Assembly (NCBI RefSeq): GCF_042677045.1
Contig: NZ_JBHTIH010000004.1
Location: 186,001 to 250,000 of the forward strand
From: Lysobacter_K koreensis
Lineage (GTDB): Bacteria; Pseudomonadota; Gammaproteobacteria; Xanthomonadales; Xanthomonadaceae
Direction: 5' to 3'
DNA length: 64,000 bases
Part shown: positions 26,101-34,737 of the stretch, one piece after another
Layout: each line of letters begins with the position of its first letter
Numbering within the stretch: the first letter of the stretch is position 1
Translations under genes and position numbers: made by a program
The notes under the pieces: generated by a model
The model's database searches: none
The model's input: the letters and a program-made list of their open reading frames with translations, nothing else
What the model was told of the DNA's origin: nothing

Positions 26101-26477
26101 GCAGCACCGGCGACCCCGGCCCGCACCGGCGCGAACCGATCTCACGCGAAGCGGCGCGCGCCGCGTTGCGCGCGCTGCTGACCCTGCGCCGCCACGGCCT
26201 GCGCGAACCGCTGCCGTTCGGGCCGCGCGCCGGCTGGCTCTGGTACGACGCGCACGCGCAAGGCAAGGACGGCTGGGGCAAGGCCGAGCAGCAGTGGCAC
26301 GGCAGCGACCGCAGCTGGGGCGAGGCGAGCACCGCCAGCGCGCGCCTCGCGCTCCGCGGCCGCGACCCATTTGGCGACACTGCCGCCAATGACGAGCTGG
26401 GCGAGAGCTTCCGCGCGATCGCGACGATCGTGTTCGACGCCGTGCTCCACGGCCGCAGCGACGAGGCCACGGCATGA
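23106..26477 (+). CDS. recC: exodeoxyribonuclease V subunit gamma (RecC)
   Basis: Subunit of RecBCD, which processes double-strand DNA ends for recombination. RecC recognises Chi. The 1123-residue product begins FRLYHSNALDVLAGLLATEL and has VLIPQVAMRRWLQATLAQAH, RLFAFATLNVSPDVLRVIAS, PREIAVLAPDIDPYVPHVQA and, in the middle, VSFGRMVPMRLIPFRVICLL followed by GMNDGDYPRRDP. The last is a signature of RecC and its inactive helicase folds. The C-terminus (LLTLRRHGLREPLPFGPRAG) is also typical. ATG 23106 is chosen because the region upstream is repeat-derived. It overlaps recB by four bases (ATGA). Confidence 0.96.
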   Translation: MPAAPDFRLYHSNALDVLAGLLATELRTPAPGQPLLAPDLVLIPQVAMRRWLQATLAQAHGIAANLEFLTPGEFVQRALDANVPGRGEDLDADALRWRLYAALSDPAVLREPALRPLRAYLEGSGGDDPLKPWSLAGELAATFEKYQAWRRDWLLRWEAGQAPRDPQALLWRRIAGGRMHRARRIDDYLARFAGDEAPLPAGLPSRLFAFATLNVSPDVLRVIASQARVGTLHFYLPTPTRKYWGDLRTLAERLRHGDDAGFGGEDDNPLLQAWGAAGRDFMAVLGGYEVVHPSGEIAAYADPEQRDDDRPQADTLLQRLQRDLLHRRAPPPMPWRTGIERDDPSVQVHACHTPLREVQVLHDQLRGLLDDPRFDPPLQPREIAVLAPDIDPYVPHVQAVFGGLAGRAEFIAYTLADTSPLAAEPLAQVFVRLLALPVSRFGLNEVLDLLATPALAEQAGLDAAALERLRGWLQAAGARWGLNAEHRARHDAPADDASTWAFALDRLLLGHASGSDVDIAGVAPYADIEGSALDALGALIRVLRVLARHERAFASAMTPSQWRDRLLGLLDALLPELPRQPADQRTLERLRTLLDAFAADAQAAGFDAPVPPDVVRAHFQAVLAEADTRAPLLTGGVSFGRMVPMRLIPFRVICLLGMNDGDYPRRDPSGGLNQLTAELDTAARRRGDRSLRDDDRFLFLQLLAAAGEVFYLSYLGADPRDGSEREPSVLVAELLDAAARYHAGDDARAALVVRQPLQPFAAAAFGAADEAGGEPEPRRFSYRSEWRPAAAASHGERHELGAWLTAPLDARSEEVDSDVALADLRAFLRDPPAAFLRQRLALRLPEEADHADDVEPLVLPGRGLQRQLLQQAVFDACVAGDRALDGDALHAHLRARALLPSGPLGRQQLAALLGEVRPYADAFAQWRDTYDQPALPQSRTFELELDGTRLHGCVEGLYSDALVRLRFDELHGPAQVAHGLDWLVLSALGEPHALLQFAGSTGDPGPHRREPISREAARAALRALLTLRRHGLREPLPFGPRAGWLWYDAHAQGKDGWGKAEQQWHGSDRSWGEASTASARLALRGRDPFGDTAANDELGESFRAIATIVFDAVLHGRSDEATA

Positions 26478-29400
26478 ACCTGCCTGCTACCGGCGCCGTC
26501 GCGCGCGACCCCTACCTCGACCTCGAGCTGCGCGGCCTGCGCCTGATCGAGGCCAGCGCCGGCACCGGCAAGACCTACACCCTGGCGACGCTGGTCACCC
26601 GGCTGGTGATCGAGCGTGGCCTGCGCGTGAGCCAGGTGCTCGCGGTGACCTTCACCGAGGCGGCGACCCAGGAGCTGCGCGAACGCCTGCGCCGGCGCCT
26701 GCAGCTGGCCGCGCGCATCGCCACCGACTTGCCGGCGTACCGGGACGACGACAACGCCGAGGTCGCGCTGACCCGCACCCTGATCGAGGCGCAGCTGCAG
26801 CGCGAGGACGCGGTGGCGCTGCGCGCGCGCCTGCAACGTGCCGCGCACGAGATCGACCTGGCCGCGGTGTTCACCATCCACGGCTTCTGTGCGCGCGCGT
26901 TGAGCGAGCACGCGCTGGAAACCGGGCAGGCGTTCGTGGCCCCGACCATGGTCGGCGGCGACCGCGAACTGCGCGCCGCGGTCGCGACCGACCTGTGGCG
27001 CGCACTCGGCGCCGATCCGCTCGACGCACAGTTGCTCCAGCGGCACTGGCCGGGCGGCCCGGACGCGCTCGCCGCCGACCTGGGCGCGTTGCTGCGCGCC
27101 ACGCGCGTGCTGCCGGCGCTGCCGTCGCCGAGCCCCGACCCGCTGCCGGGCTTGACCCAGGCGTTCGCCGCACTGCGCGCCGCGCAGGGCGCGCACGGCG
27201 ACGACGCGCGCGCGCGGCTCGATGCCGCGATCGACGCCAAGGTCATCGACGGCCGCAAGGCGCGCGCGGCCAGCTACGCGCAGGCGTGGGCGTCGCTCGC
27301 GCAGGGCGTGGCCGGCGGCACCCTCGTGCGCGACGCCGCGCACCTGGACAAGCTCACGCCCGCGCGCCTGCGCGAGTGCGCCAAGGCCGGGCGCGAGGAC
27401 GACGTGCCGGCCTCGCCGCTGTTTGACGCGCTGGCCGCGTGGTTCGCCGCCGACCTCGCGCGCGAGCAGTGGCTGGCCGCGCAGGGCGTCGCGCTGGTGC
27501 ACCGCGTGCGCGCCCAAGCCGGCGCGCGGCTCGCGCAGCTCAAGCGCCTGCGCCGCGAGCAGACCTACGACGACCTGATCGACGGCGTCGCCGCCGCCCT
27601 CGACGGCCCGCACGGCGCCGCGCTCGCCCGGCGACTGCGCGCGCAGTACGCGGTGGCGCTGGTCGACGAATTCCAGGACACCGACCCGCGCCAGTGGGGG
27701 ATCTTCGCGCGCGTGTTCGGCGGCGCGGCGGATCGCGACGACGGCGCGTTGGTCGAGGTGGACGAGGCCACCGTCGCGGATCACGACGCGCCGGCGCTGT
27801 TTTTGATCGGCGACCCGAAGCAGGCGATCTACCGCTTCCGCGGCGGCGACGTGCACACTTACCTCGATGCCGCCGCGAGCGCGCAGGACGCGCCGCCGCT
27901 GGCGCACAACTTCCGCTCGCGCCCGGCGCTGCTGCGCGCGGTCGACGCGCTGTACGCGCGCGCCGGCGCGGGCGCGTTCGTCGACGAACGCATCGCGTTC
28001 CGGCCGGTGACCGCCGGGGGCCGGGTCGCCGACGCCGATTTCCAGCGCGCCGGCCGACCCGCGCCGGCGCTGACCGTGCGCGCGCTGCCGCCACCCGCCG
28101 ACGGCCGCAAGTCCGCGCAATGGAGCGCGCCGGAGTCGCGCGAGCTCGCTACCCGCGCCTGCGTCGCCGAGATCCATGGCGTGCTGCACGCCGCGCGCGA
28201 CGGCGACGCGACGATCGTGGGCCGCGCACTGCAACCGGCCGACATCGCGGTGCTGGTGCGCAGCCACGCCGAGGCCGCGCAGGTGCAGGCGGCGCTGGTC
28301 GCGGCCGGCATCCCCGCGGTCGCCGCCGGCCGCCAGAGCCTGTACGCGAGCGAGCAGGCGCTCGAGTTGCTGGCCTTGTTCGAGGCGCTGCTGCAGCCCG
28401 GCGACGACGGCCGCCTGCGCGCCGCGCTGGCCACGGTGCTGCTCGGCCTGGACGCGCACGCGATCGCGCGCGGCGACAGCGATGCGGCCTGGCAGCGCGA
28501 CTGGCAGTTGCGCGCCCTGGCCTGGCGCGAGCGCTGGCAGCGCCACGGCCCGCTGGCGCTGGTCACCGACCTGTGCGCGCAGCACGCGCCGCGGCTGCTC
28601 GCGCTGGGCGATGGCGAGCGCCGCCTCACCAACACGCTGCAGCTCGGCGAGGCGCTGCAGGAAGCCGACCGCCGCGCGCTCGGCCTGCACGGCCTGGTCG
28701 ACTGGCTGCGCACGCGCATCGCCCAGGCCGACGATTTCGACGAGACCCAGCAGCTGCGGCTGGAGTCCGATGCGCGCCGGGTGCAGGTGATGACCCTGCA
28801 CAAGAGCAAGGGCCTGGAGTTCGGGCTGGTGCTGCTGCCGTTCGCGGGCATTGGCAAGGAGCGCAAGCCCGGGCGCTGGTGCGAGGTGCCGGCGGCGCTG
28901 CTGGCGTCTGCCGACACCAACGCGAGCGCCGATGGCCGGGTGCTGCAGCTGCCCGGCGACGACGCGCAGTGGGCGCTGGCGACCCGGGCCTGGCAGCGCG
29001 AGGAACGCGCCGAGGACGCGCGCCTGCTGTACGTCGGCCTGACCCGCGCCCGCCACGCGCTGTGGCTCGCGGGCGGACCGCTGTACCGCCACGACGACAC
29101 CCCGCTGGCGGCGATGCTCGGCGATCTGGCCTCGTTGCCGGAAGACCACGGCATCGTCGTCGATGCCAGCGGCCTGCCACCGCCGCGGCTCGCGCCGCTG
29201 CCGCCACCGGACGCCGGCGCGCTGCCCGCCGCGCGCCGCGCGCGCCGCACGCTGGCGCGCGACTGGTGGGTGTACAGCTTCACCCAGCTCACCCACGAGG
29301 CCGCCGGACAGGGCAGCGCCGCCGCTGCCGATGAAATCCCGTTGGCTCGCGCCGAGGCCGGCGAGCGCGGCGCCGCCGACGAAACCCGCGCCGTCGACGC

Positions 29401-30199
29401 GCTGCCGCGCGCGGCCGACGCCGTAAACGAGCCCGCGTTCGACCGGCGCTACAGCGGTAGCCGCTTCGGCAACGTGCTGCACGCCGCGCTCGAGCACGTC
29501 GATTTCGCCGCCTGGCGCGGGGTCTGCGACGGCAGCGCGCCGCCCGCGCAGGACGCGCCGCTGCGCGCGGCGCTGCACGGTGAAGGCTACGCGCAGGCCG
29601 ACCTCGACGACGGCCTGCCGCTGCTCGCCGCGCTGGTTGGGCAGACCCTCAACGTCGCCCTGCCCGAGGGCGTGCGCCTGTGCGAGCTGCCTGCCGACGC
29701 GCGCCGCGCCGAGATGGAATTCCACTTCGCGCTGCAACCGACCCACGTCGACGAACTGCTGGCAGTGCTGCACGCGCACGGGGTGCTGCGCGAGCGCCAC
29801 GCGTTCGGCGCGCGGCGCCGGCTCGAAGGCCTGATGACCGGCAAGATCGACCTCGTCTACGCTCATGAGGGCCGCTATTACGTGCTCGACTACAAGTCCA
29901 ACCGGCTGCCGGCGTACGACGCCACCGCGGTCGCGCAGGCGATGGCCGACAGCGAGTACACGCTGCAGGCGCTGATCTACACCCTGGCGCTGCACCGCTG
30001 GCTGCGCTTCCGCCTCGGCGACGGCTACGATTACGCGCGCGATTTCGGCGGCGTGCGTTATCTGTTCTGCCGCGGCCTCGATGCGCACGACCCGGCCTCG
30101 CCCGGGGTGCACGCGCAGCAGCCGGCCGCGGCGTTGGTCGACGCGCTCGACGCTCTGTTCGCCGCGCCTGGCCACGACCCAAGCGAGGCGCGCGCATGA
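26474..30199 (+). CDS. recB: exodeoxyribonuclease V subunit beta (RecB)
   Basis: Helicase-nuclease subunit of RecBCD, 1241 residues. The UvrD-like 3'-5' helicase has Walker A IEASAGTGKTYTLATL, motif II VALVDEFQDTDPRQWGIF, motif III FLIGDPKQAIYRFRGGD and motifs V-VI VQVMTLHKSKGLEFGLVLLP and LLYVGLTRARHALW. The C-terminal nuclease domain has GNVLHAALEHVDF, LMTGKIDLVYAHEGRYYVLD and YKSNRLP, with the metal-binding Asp and Lys. Length and motifs are all intact. Four-base overlaps at both ends show a tight recC-recB-recD operon. Confidence 0.97.
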   Translation: MNLPATGAVARDPYLDLELRGLRLIEASAGTGKTYTLATLVTRLVIERGLRVSQVLAVTFTEAATQELRERLRRRLQLAARIATDLPAYRDDDNAEVALTRTLIEAQLQREDAVALRARLQRAAHEIDLAAVFTIHGFCARALSEHALETGQAFVAPTMVGGDRELRAAVATDLWRALGADPLDAQLLQRHWPGGPDALAADLGALLRATRVLPALPSPSPDPLPGLTQAFAALRAAQGAHGDDARARLDAAIDAKVIDGRKARAASYAQAWASLAQGVAGGTLVRDAAHLDKLTPARLRECAKAGREDDVPASPLFDALAAWFAADLAREQWLAAQGVALVHRVRAQAGARLAQLKRLRREQTYDDLIDGVAAALDGPHGAALARRLRAQYAVALVDEFQDTDPRQWGIFARVFGGAADRDDGALVEVDEATVADHDAPALFLIGDPKQAIYRFRGGDVHTYLDAAASAQDAPPLAHNFRSRPALLRAVDALYARAGAGAFVDERIAFRPVTAGGRVADADFQRAGRPAPALTVRALPPPADGRKSAQWSAPESRELATRACVAEIHGVLHAARDGDATIVGRALQPADIAVLVRSHAEAAQVQAALVAAGIPAVAAGRQSLYASEQALELLALFEALLQPGDDGRLRAALATVLLGLDAHAIARGDSDAAWQRDWQLRALAWRERWQRHGPLALVTDLCAQHAPRLLALGDGERRLTNTLQLGEALQEADRRALGLHGLVDWLRTRIAQADDFDETQQLRLESDARRVQVMTLHKSKGLEFGLVLLPFAGIGKERKPGRWCEVPAALLASADTNASADGRVLQLPGDDAQWALATRAWQREERAEDARLLYVGLTRARHALWLAGGPLYRHDDTPLAAMLGDLASLPEDHGIVVDASGLPPPRLAPLPPPDAGALPAARRARRTLARDWWVYSFTQLTHEAAGQGSAAAADEIPLARAEAGERGAADETRAVDALPRAADAVNEPAFDRRYSGSRFGNVLHAALEHVDFAAWRGVCDGSAPPAQDAPLRAALHGEGYAQADLDDGLPLLAALVGQTLNVALPEGVRLCELPADARRAEMEFHFALQPTHVDELLAVLHAHGVLRERHAFGARRRLEGLMTGKIDLVYAHEGRYYVLDYKSNRLPAYDATAVAQAMADSEYTLQALIYTLALHRWLRFRLGDGYDYARDFGGVRYLFCRGLDAHDPASPGVHAQQPAAALVDALDALFAAPGHDPSEARA

Positions 30200-32118
30200 G
30201 CCTGCTCGACGCGCTCTACCGCCATGGCGCGTTGCGCGTGGTCGACCACGCGCTCGCCCAGAGCCTGCGCCGGCTCGACCCGGCGCACACCGGCGCGGAC
30301 ACGCCGGACAGCGTGTTTACCGGCGCGGCGCTGGCCTCGCTGGCGATCGGCCACGGCCATGCCGCGTTTGATCCGGCGCGCCCCGGGCTGCTGCTCGATC
30401 ACCCGGTCGAGTGGCCCGACGCGCGCGACTGGCAGGCCGCGCTCGCGGCGTCGGCCTGGGTCGCCACGCCCGGGCCGGACGCGCCCGCCGACCCCGGCGC
30501 GCCGCTGGTGCTCGAGCAAGGCCTGCTCTACCTGCGCCGCTACCGCGAGTACGAGCGCCGCCTCGCCGCTGGCCTGCGCCGGATCGCGGCGCAGGCCCTG
30601 CCGACGATCGACGCGCCCGCGCTGGCGCCGCTGTTCGCCACCCTGTTTCCCGACGCGCGTAGCGGCGACCGCCAGGCGCGCGCGGCGGCGCTGGCGCTGC
30701 TGCGGCCGCTGCTGCTGGTCACCGGTGGCCCCGGCACCGGCAAGACCACCACGATCACCCGCCTGCTGCTGTTGCTGCTCGCGCAGGCCCGGCACGCCGG
30801 CAGCGCGCCGCCGCGGATCGCGCTGGCCGCGCCGACCGGGCGCGCCGCCGAACGCATGGCCGAAAGCCTGCGCGCCGCGAGCGCGGCGTTGCGCGCGCTG
30901 CCCGGGGTCGAGCCGGCGTGGTGCGACGGGTTGCCGGCCGAGGCGCGCACGCTGCACCGCCTGCTCGGCACGATCCCGGACAGCCCGCGCTTCCGCCACC
31001 ACGCCGACCATCCGTTGCCGTTCGACGTGGTGGTGGTCGACGAGGCCTCGATGGTCGACCTGCCGCTGATGTGCAAGCTGGTCGATGCGGTCGCCGACGG
31101 TACGCGACTGGTCTTGCTCGGCGATCGCGACCAGCTGCCGTCGGTCGAGGCCGGCGACGTGCTCGCCGCGATCGTCGATGCGGCCGGTGACGGCGACAGC
31201 CTGTCGCTGGAGGCCGCGCAGGCGCTGGCCCCGTTCCTCGGCGCCGCGACCGCGGATGCCATCCCGGCCGATCCCGCGGATTCCTCGCCGCTGGCCGGAC
31301 ACCGCGTGCAGCTGCGGCGCGGTTACCGCCAGTCCGACGCACTCGACCTGGCGCCGCTGGCCGACGCGGTGCGCGCCGGCGACGCCGATACCGCTTTGGC
31401 GCTGCTGCGCGCCGGCACCCTGGCCGGCGTGCACTTCCACGAAGACCTGCACGACCCACTGGCCGGCGCGACCCGCGAACCGCTGCTGCGCGCCTGGCGC
31501 GCGATCGGCGCGGCCGCCGACCCGGCCGCCGCGCTCGCCCAGGCCGCGCGCGTGCGCCTGCTGACCGCGTTGCGCGACGGCCCGCAGGGCGCGGCCCTGC
31601 TCAACGCGCGCATCGAGGAGGCGTTGGCCGGCGCCCACCGCAACCCGTACTTCCACGGCCGGCTGCTGCTGGTGACCCAGAACAGCTACCGCCACGGCCT
31701 GTTCAACGGCGACATCGGCGTGTGCTGGCGCCCCGACGGAAATCCCCTTGGGGGACGCGGCGACGACGGCGCGGCCGTGGCCTGGTTCGCGGGCGGCGCC
31801 GACGGCGTGCGGCCGTTCCACCCGGCGTCGCTGCCCGCGCACGCCGGCGCGTTCGCGATGACCGTGCACAAGGCGCAGGGCTCGGAGTTCGACAGCGTCT
31901 GGCTGCAACTGCCGCGCGCCGACGCGCGCAGCGGCTCGCGCGAGCTGCTGTACACCGCGCTGACCCGCGCGCGCCGCGAACTGCACCTGTGCGCGAGCGA
32001 GCCGGTGCTGCGCGCCGCGCTCGGCCGCCACGCCGCGCGCGTGTCCGGGCTGGCCGCGCGGTTGCGCGCCCCCGGGGCCGGGGCCGGGCGCACAGTTCCG
32101 GCGCCGGGTCCCGGCTAG
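30196..32118 (+). CDS. recD: exodeoxyribonuclease V subunit alpha (RecD)
   Basis: 5'-3' helicase subunit of RecBCD, 640 residues. It has Walker A LLVTGGPGTGKTTTITRLLL, motif Ia IALAAPTGRAAERMAES, motif II FDVVVVDEASMVDLPLM, motif III LVLLGDRDQLPSVEAGDVL and the C-terminal FAMTVHKAQGSEFDSVWLQL and LLYTALTRARREL motifs. Around residues 511-522 (WRPDGNPLGGRGDD) a family A palindromic repeat is read through in frame, within the SH3-like part where RecD proteins vary in length. The domain continues normally afterwards (VAWFAGGADGVRPF). The C-terminus is a short Pro/Gly tail. Confidence 0.96.
   Translation: MSLLDALYRHGALRVVDHALAQSLRRLDPAHTGADTPDSVFTGAALASLAIGHGHAAFDPARPGLLLDHPVEWPDARDWQAALAASAWVATPGPDAPADPGAPLVLEQGLLYLRRYREYERRLAAGLRRIAAQALPTIDAPALAPLFATLFPDARSGDRQARAAALALLRPLLLVTGGPGTGKTTTITRLLLLLLAQARHAGSAPPRIALAAPTGRAAERMAESLRAASAALRALPGVEPAWCDGLPAEARTLHRLLGTIPDSPRFRHHADHPLPFDVVVVDEASMVDLPLMCKLVDAVADGTRLVLLGDRDQLPSVEAGDVLAAIVDAAGDGDSLSLEAAQALAPFLGAATADAIPADPADSSPLAGHRVQLRRGYRQSDALDLAPLADAVRAGDADTALALLRAGTLAGVHFHEDLHDPLAGATREPLLRAWRAIGAAADPAAALAQAARVRLLTALRDGPQGAALLNARIEEALAGAHRNPYFHGRLLLVTQNSYRHGLFNGDIGVCWRPDGNPLGGRGDDGAAVAWFAGGADGVRPFHPASLPAHAGAFAMTVHKAQGSEFDSVWLQLPRADARSGSRELLYTALTRARRELHLCASEPVLRAALGRHAARVSGLAARLRAPGAGAGRTVPAPGPG
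31729..31762. repeat. family A palindromic repeat inside recD
   Basis: CGCCCCGACGGAAATCCCCT followed by TGGGGGACGCGGCG. Its reverse complement is nearly identical to the intergenic copy at 18093-18130. It is read as RPDGNPLGGRG, the same frame and the same orientation relative to translation as in the M28 peptidase gene. Confidence 0.85.
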
Positions 32119-32121
32119 ACT
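32116..32121 (+). promoter_or_regulatory. TAGACT -10-like box upstream of the 7TM-GGDEF gene
   Basis: A -10-like hexamer overlapping the recD stop, 42 bases before the next ATG. An identical hexamer precedes the MFS gene at 36459-36464. Confidence 0.35.
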
Positions 32122-32163
32122 CGCGTCCGGACGCGCATCCGCGCGGCGGCCTCGAGGTCCCGA

Positions 32164-33885
32164 ATGCGCGAGTTGGTGCGCGGTTGTGCGGTGCTGCTCC
32201 TGCTGCTGGTGGCCGGCCTGTGCGCGCCGCCGCTGGCGGCGCAGTCGCTGCAGGCCGAGTTGCTGCTGACCCAGGACGACCTCGACGGGCCGCCGGCCTC
32301 GGCGCCGGTGCTGGCACGGGTCGACGCCGGCGCGCGCGGCCGCGTCGCCCGCGTGGTGCTGCCGCAGCGGGTCGGCAGCTACTGGCTGCGCCTGACCACC
32401 GACGCGGCGATCGCCCCAGGCGAGGACACGCTGCTGGTGCTCGAAGGCGCGCAGGGACTGGGCCCGGTCACCTTCTACCCGCCGGCGGCCGAGCCGCGCG
32501 TGGTGCGCGAATCCGGGCAGGGCGGCTCGCAGCTGCTGCGTCGCGGCTGGGTGCTGAGCCTGCCCAGCGGCTGGCCGGCCGCGTCCGTCGCCTACCTGCG
32601 CGTCAACGGCATGACCACGCAGCCGCTGCGCCTGCGCCTGGCCAGCGCCGGCGAGATCGCGCATGGGCAGCGCACGCACGCGCGCTACGCCATCGCCGCG
32701 TTCACCGTGCTGATGCTGATGGCGGTGGCGATGCTGGGCATCTACGTCGCGTTCCGCGACCTGCTGTACCTGAGCTACGCCGGCTACCTCACCGCCGCGG
32801 GCATCCATGCGCTGCTGCTGTCCGGCGACGCCGGCGAGATCTGGGGCCTGGCCAACCTCGCCGCCTATGGCGCGACCGGCAACTGGGCAATGGCGACCCT
32901 GGCGGTGGCGCTGCAGCTGGTGTTCACCTGGCGCTTCCTCGAACTCGACCGCCTGCTGCCGCGCGGCGCGATCGCGGTCAAGGTGCTGTTCTGGGCGCAC
33001 CTGGCGTTGCTGGCGACGCTGCTGTTCGGCGGCGCGCGCGTGCATGGCTGGTACTACCTGGTCGGCAACGCGCTGCTGATCTGCACGGTGCCGGTGCTGC
33101 TCGCGGTGGCAGTGCTGGCCTGGCAGCGCGGCGCCACCTACGCCAGCTATTACTTGCTGGGTTGGACGCCGCTGTTCGCGGTCGCGGCGCTGGCCGCCAG
33201 TAACCAGTTGGGCCTCGTCAACGCGCCGTGGGCCGAGCGCGCGCTGCCGCTGGCGGCGGTGATCGAATCGGCGGTGCTGGCACTGGCGCTGAGCCAGCAC
33301 GCGGCCAACCGCCACCGGATCGCGGTGCTCGCGCAACAGACCCTCGGCCGCGACCCGCTGACCGGCGCGCTCAACCGCGAGGCGCTCGAGCAGATGCTCG
33401 AGTCCTGGCACCAACTGGGCAGCCTCGGCGCACGCAGCTACGGCGTGCTGCAGCTCGACCTCGACCGCTTCGGCGAAATCAACGAACGCTACGGCCGCGC
33501 GGTCGGCGATGCGGTGCTGCAGCAGGCGCTGGTGCGCATCCGCGCGGTGCTGCGCCCCGACGACACCATCGCGCGCATGCCCGGCGACGGCTTCGCGGTG
33601 GTCACCAATTGCCCGCCGGAAGACTGCCACCACCTCGCGCGCCGGGTCGCCGACAGCTTCGCGCTGCGCCCGTTCCGCATCGACGGCCACGAGATCGCGG
33701 TCAGCGTCAGCATCGGCATGGCCAGCTCTCAGCGCGGCGAGTCGGTGCCGGCGCTGCTCGCGCGCACCGCGCAGGCGCTGCGCAGCGCGCGCGGCGTCGG
33801 CCGCAACACCGTCAGCATGGACCTGCCCGGACGCGAGTCGGCGCTGATCGGCGAGGCGCGCGAGTCGGCGTCGAGCGCGTTCTGA
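32164..33885 (+). CDS. 7TMR-DISM type membrane protein with a degenerate GGDEF domain
   Basis: Inner-membrane signalling protein of 573 residues. It has a signal sequence (ELVRGCAVLLLLLVAGLCAP), an extracytoplasmic sensory domain (about 28-165, 7TMR-DISMED2-like), seven membrane helices (about 175-375) and a C-terminal GGDEF-type domain (about 395-565) starting DPLTGALNREALEQMLE. The catalytic GGDEF motif is replaced by PGDGF at 473-477, and no RxxD inhibitory site is obvious upstream, so diguanylate cyclase activity is unlikely. It may act as a c-di-GMP or GTP-binding sensor or be purely structural. It starts 45 bases after recD on the same strand. Confidence 0.87.
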   Translation: MRELVRGCAVLLLLLVAGLCAPPLAAQSLQAELLLTQDDLDGPPASAPVLARVDAGARGRVARVVLPQRVGSYWLRLTTDAAIAPGEDTLLVLEGAQGLGPVTFYPPAAEPRVVRESGQGGSQLLRRGWVLSLPSGWPAASVAYLRVNGMTTQPLRLRLASAGEIAHGQRTHARYAIAAFTVLMLMAVAMLGIYVAFRDLLYLSYAGYLTAAGIHALLLSGDAGEIWGLANLAAYGATGNWAMATLAVALQLVFTWRFLELDRLLPRGAIAVKVLFWAHLALLATLLFGGARVHGWYYLVGNALLICTVPVLLAVAVLAWQRGATYASYYLLGWTPLFAVAALAASNQLGLVNAPWAERALPLAAVIESAVLALALSQHAANRHRIAVLAQQTLGRDPLTGALNREALEQMLESWHQLGSLGARSYGVLQLDLDRFGEINERYGRAVGDAVLQQALVRIRAVLRPDDTIARMPGDGFAVVTNCPPEDCHHLARRVADSFALRPFRIDGHEIAVSVSIGMASSQRGESVPALLARTAQALRSARGVGRNTVSMDLPGRESALIGEARESASSAF

Positions 33886-34083
33886 TCGCCGCGTCCTCGC
33901 GCGTCGGCACGGCAGGCGCTGCGGAAATCTTGACTGGGAAAGATGCCGCAATCGCGGCTGAACGGTTTATGCCATTCAGAAAATTCTGCGCGCGCTTCAC
34001 TCGGGTTGCACCGGGGCGCGACTAGGTTGGATGGCACCGGCGCCGTGGGCGCAGGTTCCCCCACCAGTCAAACGGAGTACGAG

Positions 34084-34545
34084 ATGAGCGACGTCAAGAA
34101 AGACCATAGCCTCGGTGCAGGCACGGGTGCGGTAGCAGGCGCGGTGACCGGTGCGGCGGTCGGTTCGGTGGCCGGTCCGGTCGGCAGCGTGGTCGGCGCG
34201 ATCGCCGGTGGCGTGATGGGCGCGAAGGCCGGTGATTCGATCGCCGAAGCCGTCAACCCGACCGAGTACATCAGCGGTTTCAAGAACGAATACCGCAACA
34301 CCCCGTACTACAGCGCCGGCCGCGAATGGACCGACTACGAGCCGGCCTACAAGTACGGCTACGACACCTACGGCCAGTACCGCGGCCAGAAGTTCGAGGA
34401 TGTCGAAGGCGACCTCGAGCGCAAGTGGGACGCGACCCGCGCCGACTCGCGCCTGGCCTGGAACGAAGCCCGCGGCGCCGTGCGCGACGGTTGGCATCAC
34501 ATCGAACGCGCGATGCCCGGCGACGCGGACCGGGATGGGCGATAA
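34084..34545 (+). CDS. glycine-zipper protein with a conserved C-terminal domain
   Basis: A 153-residue protein. Residues 10-60 form a long glycine zipper (GAGTGAVAGAVTGAAVGSVA and onward), probably inserting into or coating a membrane; there is no separate signal peptide. The C-terminal half is rich in Tyr, Glu, Asp and Arg (YSAGREWTDYEPAYKYGYDT, then QKFEDVEGDLERKWDATR) and ends WHHIERAMPGDADRDGR. The 106-residue protein at 37891-38211 shares this second half closely. An acidic GGAGTACGAG stretch precedes the ATG at 34084. A strong terminator hairpin lies downstream. Function unknown; an abundant stress protein is my guess. Confidence 0.75.
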   Translation: MSDVKKDHSLGAGTGAVAGAVTGAAVGSVAGPVGSVVGAIAGGVMGAKAGDSIAEAVNPTEYISGFKNEYRNTPYYSAGREWTDYEPAYKYGYDTYGQYRGQKFEDVEGDLERKWDATRADSRLAWNEARGAVRDGWHHIERAMPGDADRDGR

Positions 34546-34641
34546 GGGACGCTTTTGCGCCATTGGCGCACGTCCTGAAGAACGCCGCCGCGTCCAGCGG
34601 TGGCCGGTCGCTGAGCCACACCTAAAAAAGTGATCCACCCA

Positions 34642-34671
34642 GCGGGGCCGCGAAAGCGGCCCCGCTTTCTA
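34642..34671 (+). terminator. rho-independent terminator downstream of the glycine-zipper gene
   Basis: Perfect 10-base stem GCGGGGCCGC / GCGGCCCCGC with a GAAA loop followed by TTTCT. An A-run before the stem (34624-34629) could let it work in both directions. Confidence 0.8.
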
Positions 34672-34737
34672 CATGGCGCGTTGTCGTCGCAGCGAGCGCG
34701 TGGAGTACGATGCGCGTCCCCCATCGCGATGCCCACC

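Noticed and set aside
25892..30175. Very long open frame (over 1400 codons) antisense to recB and recC
   Set aside because: The translation is Arg/Ala/Gly/Gln low-complexity sequence with no domain. GC-rich codons of the real genes leave few stops on the opposite strand.
30058..33951. Open frame of about 1300 codons antisense to recD and the 7TM-GGDEF gene
   Set aside because: Same GC-driven shadow; recD and GGDEF motifs lie on the plus strand.
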